Assembly (NCBI GenBank): GCA_034401795.1
Contig: CM067371.1
Location: 75,598,833-75,662,832 of the forward strand
Direction of reading: 5' to 3'
Source: Chaetoderma sp. LZ-2023a
Taxonomy: Eukaryota; Mollusca; Caudofoveata; Chaetodermatida; Chaetodermatidae
Length of the DNA: 64,000 nt
The notes beneath the pieces were generated by a model. It was given only the letters and a program-made list of their open reading frames with translations. It was not told the DNA's origin and ran no database searches. Below, in pieces: positions 10,700 through 25,674 of this stretch. A program made the position numbers and the translations under genes. Numbering within the stretch: the stretch's first letter is position 1; every line of letters starts with the position of its first letter.

Positions 10700-11890
10700 C
10701 TATTATCATAACACCCGCCCGGCTCTTTGTAGTGATCTCACCACGCTTCCCACTCAGAAATTTGGTAGGATATATCATTTTGTAATCTACCATCGTACTA
10801 CTTTGGTTTGACAAAGTTTGGTCCATGTAGCATATGAGCACCCACAGCATCCCCGTATGACTCTTTGTATGGGGCCATTAAGAACTGTCTGATCACATCT
10901 TACCACTACCCAGAAATTTGGTCAGCTTTATTTTTTTGTAATCTACTATCATGCTTCTTTGTTTTGACAAAGTTTGGTCCATGTAACGTATGGGTAAGTG
11001 AACCCCCTTTTCGGGCTTTTTAAAGAGGCCCCCATTAAGGGGGTCTGACCAAATCACCGCCTTTCGAAATCTGGTCAGTTTCATTTTTTTCGTAATCTGC
11101 CATCATGCTACTTTGTTTTGACAATATTTTGCTATAGCAGAAGACGAAGATGGTGAAAGTGGCAGCGATTAAGAACTTATCATCCAGCTCATGGTGGAAG
11201 AATTCAGACCATTTCACCCAGAGGGTTTGACCCCTTAATGTTACTTAGGCCACCTAAGTCATTCACAAAAAGGTTTTTCAGCTGCTCCCCTGTTGGTGGG
11301 TCTTACCACGGGAGCACCTTGAAAAGCCCCTTCTGGGCTGTATTTACCCCATCTCATCCATGGACAAGACTTTGTCAAAACAAAGTATGATGGCAGTAGA
11401 TTACAGAAATGGAAAAGCGTACCAAATTTTTAATTGGGAGGTGGGGTGGGGGAGGGGGAGGCGGTGTCAGACCCCTACAAAGAGCCCCAAAGGGGATTAA
11501 TTAAGCTACATGGACAAAATTTTGTCCAAATAAAGTGGCGTGATGGTAGATTACGAAAATATTAAACTGATCGAATTTCAGAGGTGGGAAGATCTGGACA
11601 AACCACCCTTAAAAGGGCCTTCTACAAAGAGCCCCAAAAGCGGGCCATTTACCCCATAAGCTACATGGACCAAAATTTGTCAAAACAAAGTAGCTTGATG
11701 GCAGATTACGAAAAAATGAAACTGACCAGATTTCGGGCTGGGTGATGTGGTCAGACCACCCTTAATGGGCCCTTTATAAACGGCCCCAGAATGGGGTTCA
11801 TTTACCCCATAAGCTACATGGACCAAACTTGGTTAAAACAAAGTAGCATGATGGTAGATTACAAAAACGGTAAAGCTGACCAAATTTCCG
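10700..11890. repeat. Two head-on tandem arrays of a ~153-bp unit
   Basis: A motif containing GTAATCTACCATCATGCTAC, TTTGTTTTGACAAAGTTTGG and TCCATGTAGC occurs in + orientation at about 10782, 10939 and 11092. In reverse orientation it occurs at about 11358, 11512, 11665 and 11817. Spacing is 152-157 bases in both arrays. The two arrays point at each other around a centre near 11240. Small ORFs across it (for example 11217-11035 minus) are by-products of the repeat. The third + unit changes into the CTATAGCAGAAGACG block also seen at 10494. Confidence 0.75.
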
Positions 11891-12137
11891 AGATGCATCT
11901 TTAGCTTTGTCTTAGGATGTCTTAGGATGTTTCTGTGGACTCCGCCTGGTTTCATCCTCTATGCCCGTCTCATCTTGCTTCACGACCATTCTGCATATCT
12001 GACTTCCGGGTATATGGTAGAGCGCAGAGGGGTCGTATTTGAATTCCCATTTCCCCAAAATCTATCTAATGCTACTTCAAAAGGAAAGACCATTCTGGCA
12101 TGCACACTATCCACAGTGATGGTATTCCATATACCAT
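11891..12137. other. No gene seen
   Basis: Spacer between the array and the LINE fragment; nothing recognisable. Confidence 0.5.
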
Positions 12138-12898
12138 TTACACAATTCGTTTCCACACATTAATCCTACTACAGTGCTTGACCAAACGTAGGTCATGGCC
12201 TCTGGTGCGTCTGTTGCTTGCTACGTCCAGTAAGTCGGTTACATTTGGGTCATAGATACCATGCAGTATGTTGTACACTTCGACCATGTCCACTCTAAGC
12301 CATCTGTAGCATATAGATGGTAGCTTCATGCGCAAGAATATCCTCGTAGCTGAGGTTGCTAAATGATGGTACTTGCTTAGATGAACGTTATAGTACATTT
12401 TCGATATCCTCGCTGTCCTTCCTCAGGTATGGGCTCCATACACTCACTGCATATTTTAGGTGTGGCCTCAACAATGCCTGAAACAGTTGCTTAAACATAC
12501 CCTCATCTAGATGTGTAAAGGATCTCCTGATCAGGGCCAAGAAACTATTTGCTTTGTTGATTTGTGATCTTATGTGACTGCAGAGGTTTAGTGTATTGTC
12601 TACTATTAATCCAATGTCTTTCTCTTGTTCTACATTTTCAAGGATTGTTTTGAACCCATTTTCACCATGTAGGTGATATGATTTGCTGCTTGCCCCTTCT
12701 TGTTTTCCACGTTTGCCTTCTACTGGCAGCACCATACATTTGTCTGGGTGGAAGCTTATCCGACCAGCCCTGTAGGGAGCCTAGGTCCGCTTGTAGATCA
12801 TTTACATCATCCTCTCCTTTTATTTGCTTATATATCTTGGGTTCATCTGCAAATAAATATGTTTATGCCTCGACACAGTCTGGTAATTCATTAATATA
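12138..12898 (-). pseudogene. LINE reverse transcriptase C-terminal fragment
   Basis: Read on the minus strand, the piece starts just before the RT catalytic motif (INELPDCVEA, then YLFADEPKIYKQI, where FADD has become FADE), continues through a thumb with EKDIGLIVDNTLNLCSHI, INKANSFLALIRRSFTHLD and LRPHLKYAVSVWSPYLRKD (12735-12388), and ends with NRRTRGHDLRLVKHCSR (12398-12138). This is the C-terminal third of a Jockey/CR1-group LINE polyprotein. It is 5'-truncated at the palindrome centre, frameshifted at about 12390 and 12735, and has lost the second catalytic Asp. It is unrelated at clade level to LINE A. Its upstream end shows a short inverted duplication (see 12853-12944). Confidence 0.75.
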
Positions 12899-12944
12899 TA
12901 TATTAATGAATTACCAGACTGTGTCGAGGCATAAACATATTTAT
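12853..12944. repeat. 92-bp perfect palindrome at LINE 5' end
   Basis: Two 46-base arms are exact reverse complements around a centre between 12898 and 12899 (core TTAATATATATATTAA). The left arm is the LINE coding strand for the residues before FADE; the right arm is an inverted copy of it. A 5' inversion of this kind is a known outcome of twin priming during LINE insertion. Confidence 0.85.
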
Positions 12945-12953
12945 ATATATATA

Positions 12954-17867
<4,914 letters not shown>

Positions 17868-18057
17868 AGTGGCGTGTTGGCTCGGTTGGCAAAACCATTG
17901 TGCCGCACATGCTTGGAATTCCAATCCAAAGAGCCAGGTTCGATCCCGCGTTCAGGAATGTGATCAAGGTGTAGAAAAAACTGCGCCATTCCATACGTCA
18001 TTCACATGACACGTCCTTCAGAGGGGACATACAGCTGTCTGTCCCGTCTGTCAATAT
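17868..18057 (+). mobile_element. tRNA-derived SINE
   Basis: An RNA polymerase III box A (TGGCTCGGTTGG, 17878-17889) and box B (GGTTCGATCCC, 17937-17947) lie 48 bases apart, followed by a non-tRNA body with CCTTCAGAGGGGACATACAG. There is no cloverleaf good enough for a working tRNA. The SINE stops where R copy 2 starts (18058). R copy 3 does not have it, so it is either an independent insertion or a copy-specific head. Confidence 0.75.
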
Positions 18058-20464
18058 GTGTAGCTCACCGGGTAGTGTCGGGCCATTCCGGTGTATCATG
18101 TCGACTCGCCACGCCGCAAGTGCACGGCGAGTGATGATGCTGATTAGCATCCAGTCTCGGGGTGACAGACCGTGTACGAAACAAAAACCGGCTCCTAAGG
18201 CCAGTGGAACTCAATCGTTCCGGTGGGGGCCGTACGACCATCGTTGCAAACGTTAAACACAACAGTCTCATCCCACGAGTTTGTGTCACCAGTATGCCTG
18301 TGATATATGGACTTACAAGATTTGATTTGGTGACCTAAAAATATAAGCCTATACAATGAGTTTACCTAAACAATTAAAAATATGCTAGATAAAACTACAA
18401 TAAGAGCATACAAAAATACGAGACATAGAGACAGGTAGATGAACTTTTAAACATGGGGCTCCCGGAGGTACCACACAGACCCGTAGATCCGCAGAGGTAT
18501 CCCCGCAAGGGAGGCTCCCGTACACGAGACTTAGCTGGTTAACTTAATATAAGTTATTATAACTCTAAGCTGAAAGGAAGAAGGTTATCTCAGACGAAAA
18601 GTGATGTGCCTCACGCGGGCACTACTCCTAGTGCTAGTTTGTGTGAGGAGTATTATCCTGGCGTGGACCGTCGTTGCTGAATCCTTGCGAGAGGCAAGTG
18701 CCTTGCGCGGGCCTCCGTCTCAGGAAGGTGTCGCCACTGCTTAAAGCAGGAGAAGAATGGTAGGCAAAAATGGGCCCACTCTAATATTTCAACCAAAAAT
18801 GCTTTAGAGAAAAAAGACCATACCTAGTGAGATTATGACTATAGGGGTGCGTACTGTTTTACGTGAAGACGGGACGGGGGATTCCCGATGGATTCCCTTG
18901 TTACCGTCTTATGTGATTCTTGGTATGCTGAATTAGTAGTTGCCGCTTTATTTATGCGGGCCTTCTGCTTTGCTTAATTCCTATTAGTTGTTTTCAGAAC
19001 AAGAATTATTTTAGGCCGCAACTGGCTGATATCTACCTAGCTATTAGACATGGCTGTCACGAAGAACACATGCCCTAAGACATCAATACTAAAGACAGCA
19101 CTCATACATGTTACGTAGCAAGATCTCCGAACTGGATAAGAATCCGGACATCCCGCCTCGTAACCACATAAAATATTACAAGACATGGGTTACATTTCAC
19201 GAAAGCATTATTGGACCATTGTTCTATCGTTATGGTTGGGGTAAGAGAGACGAATACCCACCATAAATGTCCTTCCCGCAAGGGCATGGCAGATCTAAAT
19301 ATCATGCCCAGACATTTTAACGGAATTCGGTGGGGGTACGTATCTCGCCCGTCACCGGGTCCTATGGAACTAACCATTTTACCTTTCGTTAGGTGTATAT
19401 ACAAGTTGCCCAGTTTTGCACTGCGGTGCGGGAGGATTGTTCAGTAAATAAAATAATAATTAATACATGTGTTTTCGCAGAGATTTCCTACATTGGCTTA
19501 AGGTTCTAACTACTAAGTATCCGAAAATACACAGGAATGTGTATGTGACACCACACCCTCGCCATCACCGCTCGGAAACCCCAATAGTTTCCCAGAGTCG
19601 GATCAGCCCATGGTGCGGATGGAGCCATCCAAACAATTAAGAAGCCACAAGGCTGAGTGGAACACGAAGAGAGACAAAATCTTACTTATGAGTCTTTCCG
19701 GAGTGCAGGGCTAGATTATCGCACTACCAGAAGAGAAGAGTATTTTACACAGTATGTAATGAAGAAAGTGTCTCTAATCATTTCGAACCTATCCTATTGA
19801 GCTGAATAGAAAAGGTTTAGTCGGTAGGATGCCGGTCTAAACAGAGTTATAGCACGGACAGCGACGTCAGTGAAAAATTGCTGGTGGCGGGAGAAAGTGT
19901 TGCATATATAAGTGTTGCTGCATAATGTTTCCTATATGCACCGCAGTCCTATATTTTCTATGAATAAACAAAACATATGAACGGATGGCCACTGGCCATA
20001 TATATATATATACATAATCTAACCAGAACAATCAATATGGTGGTAAATGATTAAGATATATATAACAGTACAGGTTACCGAACCTACTACAGTGCCGTTA
20101 TCAACACATTGAGGAAAATGAGAATAATTATCAACAAATACAGAAATTATAACTAGCGGTCCTAAGACCGTTACGGTTGCTTTTAGTCATCGGGACTGTT
20201 ATTGAGGATACAATATAATTAACAAAACCTATATAGAGAAATAATTAAATGGTGAAGTAGAGTTACTTGAATACTTGGTAGTCATTCCTAAGTTAGGCTA
20301 CCATGTTACTGAAATTTATAGGTTGATCCGTAGTCGACGTGAAATGATGCGCTCTCCGGAAGCTGGAAAGTTGCCGCATGTGGGTTCCCGCAAGCTGTTT
20401 TCCGCAAACAAGAATTCCACAAGAACACTCATGGCGGGAGTGCATCGCTTAGTGCTGTAGGCCT
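18058..20464. mobile_element. R repeat, copy 2, left part
   Basis: Starts GTGTAGCTCACCGGGTAGTG, as copy 3 does, and follows the other copies block by block up to GTGCTGTAGGCCT at 20464. There it is replaced by LINE B sequence. The segment matching 8773-9204 of copy 1 is absent from the window at this locus. A small frame at 19650-19800 is the counterpart of the Cys-containing frame in copy 3, but shifted by one base. Confidence 0.8.
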
Positions 20465-21216
20465 GTGTGCCGGAGCTTCATGAGGAGGCCATCCTTCCAC
20501 ACCTTGTCAAATGCCTTCTGCAGATCGATAAAGGCAGCTAGCATTTCCTTCTTGGCTTGAAAGGTGTCCTCTATGACCTGTGCAAGATGTGTTGTTTGAT
20601 CTTCTGTGCTCCTGTATCTTCTGAAGCCGGCCTGCTCTGAAACTATAATGTTCTCTGACTCCAGGTACCACTGCAACCGCTGGTTGATGATGCGCTCCAT
20701 GGTCTTGCATATGCAGCTTGTAAGACTGATAGGACGGTAGCTCAGCACTTTCGTCTAGTTCTTCCCTTTTTCAGAATAAGGGTCATTCTGACTTCCTTCC
20801 AGCACTGAGGAACCTCTCCATTGGTCCAACTGAGATTTACAATGTCTAGCAACTTGCGGAGAGATGCATTACCAAGGTGTTGGATCATTTCATTCGTAAT
20901 GCCATCTGGCCCGGGAGATTTCTTCTTCTTCAATTGCCGGATAGCCTTCTTCAGTTCTGCTAAACTAATGTCAACTTTCATTGCATCATGAGTGTTGGTG
21001 TCTGTTCTTTCCTTTTGCTCTTTTCTAACCTCTTTTTGACGCATTCGTGGTATAGAAATGATGTTTTCTTTTGCATATGCCTTCGCAAAGGCATCTGCAG
21101 CCATCTTTCCTGTCAGGGTTTGTCCATCTTCTTCAAGAATAATCTTCTCTCACCCGACACCCTCATCATTCAGTGCTTTAGTCAGTCTCCATAGCTTTGT
21201 GGTGTCTCTCTCTAAA
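20465..21216 (-). pseudogene. LINE B: reverse transcriptase, 3'-truncated
   Basis: Minus-strand frames 21104-20742 and 20748-20465 carry KKSPGPDGITNEMI (RT motif 0/1), YRPISLTSCICKTMERIINQ, SEQAGFRRYRSTEDQTTHLA and DLQKAFDKVWKDGLLMKL (catalytic Asp of motif A). The frame shifts by one near 20745. The sequence ends after LRHTGLQ where R copy 2 begins, so motif B, the YADD motif, the thumb, any RNase H and the 3' UTR are missing. LINE insertions are normally truncated at the 5' end, so loss of the 3' half needs a later deletion or recombination. It is the same clade as LINE A but a different subfamily. Confidence 0.85.
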
Positions 21217-22559
21217 TTAACCCCTGCGGTCTCCCCCCCCCCCCCCGCTTCTTCTTTTCACCTCCAGCTTGGTCTTTAGATACCTGGCTTTAGTTTGTTG
21301 TAGCATGAAGTGGTTTTCATGACAGGGATTACACTCTGCCTCTTCTCTGGCCTTTTCTAGTTTATCATGTGCTGCTTGCAGTTCTGTTGTCCAGTAGGGG
21401 CGGTAGTTTTTCCCGAACCCTCGAGGAATCGCTTCGTTGGCAGCCTTGAGAATACTTGAATTAAATTCCTTGACCACATTGTTGATGTTTCTCCCTTCTA
21501 CTGCTATATTTTGGGTAAGCTCATTGGAACGATTGCCGAACAGACTCCAATTTGCCTTTTTGTAGATCCACCTTGGATGTTGAGGTGAACTTGGCGAAAT
21601 ACTTTCAGAAAGAGAGAGGAGGACTGGGCGGTGGTCACTTCCTCCTAACTGCGATCCGACCACTCTACTGAGGTTTCTGTGAATGTCTTCTGTACAAAAT
21701 GCCAAGTCTGGCGTTGTTGTCGAGTGCGACCGGCGCGAGTAGAAGGTAAGCTGATCTGTGGGATCGTTGAAAGGTGCTTTTCCTCTTGCCATACTTCAAT
21801 GTCTTCTCCTCGTTTATCAAGTATTCTGTATCCCCAGCTCTGGGACTGGCTATTAAAGTCTCCCGCAATGAGGAAGTGGCGGTCCGGGACCTGGATTGTG
21901 ACAAGTGAGAGATTCTTGTCATTAGGGCAGTAATAATTGACAATGTCAATCACAGAGTTGCTGGTTGTTACCTTGATCTTGATATATTCAGCCTCTTCCA
22001 TAAAGGTTTTGATCTGGCTGGCGTTCACGCTGTTTCGGACCAAGGTGATCACCCCGCCTTTCTTTCTTCCTCTTCGATCACACCGGAAAATCTGGTAACA
22101 TCTGATCTTAAATGGGTTTCCTTCTTGCATGTGTGTCTCTTGGATGCAGCAGATATCAATGTTGTTTTCGTACAGGAACTGTTCGAGCTCTGATTTCTTG
22201 CTGGTAACCCCTTCTGCATTCCAATGCATGATGTTGATACTGGGGTTCTCTTTGGGTTTGGTCTTCTCTTTCGGTTGGCCAGTAGCTCTCCATCCTCGTC
22301 CCCTGGCTCCACAAGACGAGTTAATGGGACCTCCAGTAGCTGAGGGTGGGCTCCTTCGAGGGCGTGGAGCCCGGCGCTGCAACTGCCTGGCGGATCCTCA
22401 CAGGTCGAGCACCATTTCGGTTGATTCGATCTCCAAGTGTCATTTCATTAGCGTTGTGCATAATGCTCTGGTCAGCCCCTCCAAATGTCTGGATTGACAC
22501 CCAGTGGGTTACACCCCTGTGCCACGTTGAGGCCGAGCATATAGTCTTAAACAGGGGAA
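21217..22559 (-). pseudogene. LINE B: endonuclease and ORF1 end
   Basis: The minus-strand frame 22382-21645 has INIMHWNAEGVTSKKSELEQ, NIDICCIQETHM (catalytic Glu), GGVITLVRNSV, IVNYYCPND and FLIAGDFNSQSQSWGY (Asp and Asn of the GDFN motif). After a one-base shift near 21790, frame 21792-21217 continues with TPDLAFC, GGSDHRPVLL (SDH catalytic pair) and the linker to RT, ending in a run of Cs at 21234-21246 that may have caused the next frameshift. All endonuclease catalytic motifs remain. 22383-22559 resembles the same place in LINE A and reads as the end of ORF1. The right edge at 22559 returns to R copy 2. Confidence 0.85.
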
Positions 22560-23177
22560 TGAAGTCATATGCGTAATATCTGTCGATCGTAGCTAGTACA
22601 GCTCCAACCTGTTCGGCCCCTGGCCGAGGATGCTCTCGATCACTGGATCGCGTCTCCTTTTATACTCCTCGCGACATCACAGGCACAGGCTGCATCCAAT
22701 CATCGTTCGAGCAACAGCCAATCAGCGTGCAGCTAATAATAGTGCAGTCGAACGTTCTAGAACATTCTAGAAGCTTTGCGTCCACATGGTTATGACGTCA
22801 CAGCAATATTTTGAAGATAATCTTGAAGAGTTTTTCCTGGATAACTCAGCCATTTCTCAGCCGCTGGTCTTGATTAATGCCAGATTTAACGGGAACAGGC
22901 AATCAATAAGGATTACAGGGTACCATCTCGATACACTAACAGCGCCATCCTATCTAGGCCGTAACTACGCGCTCCATATAAACAGTGTCCTAGCGTGCAT
23001 GCGCATCATGCGTTTTAACGAACTTAGTAGTTTTTTGACACGCTATCTCTCCCATAGGCCTATATACGCTTATGGCTCTACTCAGAGGAGCTTGTTCAGG
23101 AAACGATTCCAGGATGGGCGGCGCATACCCATGTCAGCTGGTACGGCCCGTATTCGACAGGTCGATCCGAACTACAC
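22560..23177. mobile_element. R repeat, copy 2, right part
   Basis: Resumes with TGAAGTCATATGCGTAATAT (copy 1: 9205) and ends GTCGATCCGAACTACA. It contains the best version of the R promoter. The right terminus GAACTACA mirrors TGTAGCTC at the left end of the copy. Confidence 0.8.
22657..22772 (-). promoter_or_regulatory. HSE/CCAAT/TATA promoter in R copy 2
   Basis: Read on the minus strand from upstream: a heat-shock element of five exact alternating nGAAn units (GAA 22750-22752, TTC 22755-22757, GAA 22760-22762, TTC 22765-22767, GAA 22770-22772); two inverted CCAAT boxes (22718-22722 and 22696-22700); and TATAAAAG (22657-22664). Transcription would run leftwards from about 22630. A cAMP-response-like TGACGTCA lies at 22793-22800. 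The order and spacing match animal hsp70-type promoters. The function is inferred. Confidence 0.75.
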
Positions 23178-24129
23178 CACCCCTTCTAGTTTGACATCCA
23201 TGGCAAACGATCGCGCATGGCAGATCGATGCACAGACGTACACTTGGTGAGAATTATAGACTTCCCGGGTAGGTGCGTGACCGGAGAGGGGTAGTGATGC
23301 TTTAGACGCATATTCAAGAGACAGAGCACAAAGGGGTGCCAAGAGGAGAGAGGCATACTTTTAGTTTTTAATTTTGACATGGAATTATTTTTTCAGGCCT
23401 TTCTTCTTTTCTTTGTTTTATTACTAATATTACGGTGCGTGCTATAACTTTATTTAGTAGATGATTCTAAACAATAGCTCGCATGGGTGTTCTCCTTGAG
23501 TGCGGATAATCACGATCTCCGCAAAGAACACCCAAGTTCCAACGTACCAAAATTTAAGTTTGTAAATATATATAAAAATATAATAAGAAAAAGACAAGGT
23601 ATATCGAGACCATGTAACATACCCTTACGAGGTATTTATTTATTAATCACACTGTATTACTTGCGCACCCCGGGTAAATAAAGGGGTATGCAATATGTAT
23701 CATTTAGTATTATCATTATAGAAAATATCTATTTGCGGCCCGTTATTGCAAGGCCGCAACGATCAGCTCTCGCTGGCCTCATATCCGTCCTGACATCTGA
23801 GACAGGAAGAAAAATTATAAGAAAAATAAGATATATATATAAGTATAATAACGTAAGAATTGACGGGATCGTGACATTATTACACTGTGTGGAATGTTGT
23901 ATTCTTTACATCGCACACGACGTTCTTACAACCTCGGAATCCACAGGGCTCTTTTCGTGTGAGACACAACCGGGCACTGAAGTGTGCGGTTGTGTCGGAT
24001 AACCATAGTCATCCTAAGGGCGGGATTCAATTGATCCAACATATATAATAAGAAGAAATAAGAAGTATTTAGAAAATAAAGTAATAATTAATAGATTTCC
24101 ATGAATTGCCTATTGATATTTCTGCTGAA
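23178..24129. other. No gene seen
   Basis: Non-coding, AT-rich. It holds an inverted pair at 23483-23530 (GTGTTCTCCTTGAGTGCGGA ... TCCGCAAAGAACACC). It may be the 3' part of the element whose ORFs lie at 24130-25453 on the minus strand. Confidence 0.4.
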
Positions 24130-24675
24130 TTACATACGATCACGCCTCTGCAGCGAAATTTCGCCATTGAGTCTGGGTCCCGTGACTGGCGGTGGTGGAT
24201 GCACTGTCATTGCTGAGATGCTTTCACTATTATCATTATTGGCACTATCTGAAACATCCGAAGTGATGGTGGCGGAAATATGCGCGTCTATTATGTCTCT
24301 CACAGTTACTGCTGGTTCCAATATATCCATCCTTATAGCAGCGGTGGTACTAGTGGTTGCCAATGTCGCTGATGCTGTGGTGATGGTAGCTGCTGTGGTG
24401 ATGGCGGTTGTAGCTGTTGTGGTGGTCGCTATTGCTGTTTTGGTAATGGCGGCGAGCTGTACCGTCGGCTGAAGTCGTAGTGCGGGAGCGGATACAGCGG
24501 GAGACGACATCTTCCGAAACTTAGCATACTTTAATAGACGACTTGTGGTGATGTTAGGCATGGCCTGGATATCCTGTGTGTGTGATCCGTCTCTTTCCTG
24601 CGTATGGACGTTCCGGCATGGTTCCCTTTCTGATTGCGGGGTCAGAAAGGCGAGGAGGCGGATGCTGAATAACAC
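24130..24675 (-). CDS. Unidentified Thr/Ala-rich ORF, continuation of the 25453 ORF
   Basis: This 181-codon frame overlaps the end of the upstream ORF by 122 bases in the next frame. It could be reached by a +1 shift, or the two may have been one frame broken by an indel. After NITTSRLLKYAKFRKM it becomes a low-complexity Thr/Ala stretch and then a more ordinary tail (DILEPAVTVRDIIDAHISAT). The low-complexity part is encoded by GTGGTG/GCTGTTG-type repeats, so an open frame there is weak evidence. No domain is recognisable. Confidence 0.35.
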   Translation of the reverse strand: MLFSIRLLAFLTPQSEREPCRNVHTQERDGSHTQDIQAMPNITTSRLLKYAKFRKMSSPAVSAPALRLQPTVQLAAITKTAIATTTTATTAITTAATITTASATLATTSTTAAIRMDILEPAVTVRDIIDAHISATITSDVSDSANNDNSESISAMTVHPPPPVTGPRLNGEISLQRRDRM

Positions 24676-25453
24676 GGGTCGGAGTTACACTTATTGTCAC
24701 AGGCTGCGATGGTCCTGGTCCTTCGTCTATGGAAAGTTCGGGTGGAGATGGAGACTGCGGGTAACTTGGAATGTCTATTTCCGCAGGTGTCGTAATTACC
24801 ACTGAAATCGGTTGACTGGCCAACACTGTTTGAGATACTACGCTGACGGGTGTAGCGACCGTAGCTGGATGGCTAATAACTGATGCGGGTGCTGCTGAAC
24901 TGGGTTCTGCGGGAGATTTTTGCTTCTTACTCTGCTTCAGGACCGGTGTGGATGAAGTGACAGGTACCGGCGTAACACTTCCAGATGCGGCTGTGGGCAG
25001 GATTTCACGTCTGGCTGGCGGTACATTGCTTATTATAGCCGTGGGAAGACGATGGCTAACGGGATATCTACGAGTAGTGTTCTTCATGCGGGCCATTTTC
25101 TCGGTCGGGAGAACTTTAACTGGGAGCCGAGATTCGAAGCGGGTGGCTAAAATGGCATGATCCTCGTTCTCTTCCCCAGGAACTAACGTCACTTCCAACA
25201 CACAGTGATGATAATGGAGCGTGTGTGTCACCCCATAGCGAGTAGCGGTGTAGATATACTGGGACATCACACAAAAGGCTGACTGGGAAAGATGATCCTT
25301 ATTAACATGACGGGTGTGGTCGGATTCCCTAGTGAAGGTTCTGGTACATGGCTCTCCGCTAGCTAACAATGAGTTACACAGGAACCACCTTGGAACTGGT
25401 ACCGATTCTTCTTCATATGAATCCGACAACGCTAAATCTTCAGGGAGTGACAT
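24554..25453 (-). CDS. Unidentified ORF with a zinc-finger-like N-terminus
   Basis: A 299-codon frame starting at a good ATG (25453) about 210 bases downstream of a TATAAAAG box. Residues 26-54 contain two Cys and then TFTRESDHTRHVNKDH, which resembles the second half of a C2H2 finger, but the two Cys are nine residues apart instead of two to four. Residues 55-125 look like a compact folded domain (VTHTLHYHHCVLEVTLV). The rest is Pro/Ser/Thr-rich and probably disordered. It lies downstream of a Ty3/gypsy element in the same orientation. It may be ORF1 or gag of another retroelement, or a third ORF; I cannot choose. The frame may continue at 24675 by a +1 shift. Confidence 0.5.
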   Translation of the reverse strand: MSLPEDLALSDSYEEESVPVPRWFLCNSLLASGEPCTRTFTRESDHTRHVNKDHLSQSAFCVMSQYIYTATRYGVTHTLHYHHCVLEVTLVPGEENEDHAILATRFESRLPVKVLPTEKMARMKNTTRRYPVSHRLPTAIISNVPPARREILPTAASGSVTPVPVTSSTPVLKQSKKQKSPAEPSSAAPASVISHPATVATPVSVVSQTVLASQPISVVITTPAEIDIPSYPQSPSPPELSIDEGPGPSQPVTISVTPTRVIQHPPPRLSDPAIRKGTMPERPYAGKRRITHTGYPGHA

Positions 25454-25456
25454 CTT

Positions 25457-25485
25457 GTTCCTGCATGGTAGTTAGTTGCAGGAAC
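25457..25485 (-). promoter_or_regulatory. Short hairpin just upstream of the 25453 start codon
   Basis: GTTCCTGCA and TGCAGGAAC form a perfect 9-bp stem around an 11-base loop. In the transcript it would sit 3 bases before the ATG. Confidence 0.5.
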
Positions 25486-25666
25486 TTTGTTCGAAACCTA
25501 ATGCCCTATCTCTTCATTGTTGATAACTTTCCAGGACAAATATAATAATTAAATTAATAAGAAGAAGAAAAACAGCAGAATTTTGTTTCTGAAAGAAACC
25601 TAATGCTATGTTCTTCCCTGGTGTCGAGTTTTGACGGGAAGACAAAGTTTCAGAGCGCACTTCCTC

Positions 25667-25674
25667 CTTTTATA
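25667..25674 (-). promoter_or_regulatory. TATA box upstream of the 25453 ORF
   Basis: CTTTTATA (TATAAAAG on the minus strand) in the context CTCCTTTTATACT followed by GACGTCACAGGC. The R copies have CTCCTTTTATACT and GACATCACAGGC in the same relation, so the two core promoters look related. Confidence 0.55.

Noticed and set aside
24101-24472. 123-codon + strand ORF of Val/Ala repeats
   Set aside because: It is the mirror of the low-complexity Thr/Ala stretch in the minus-strand ORF.
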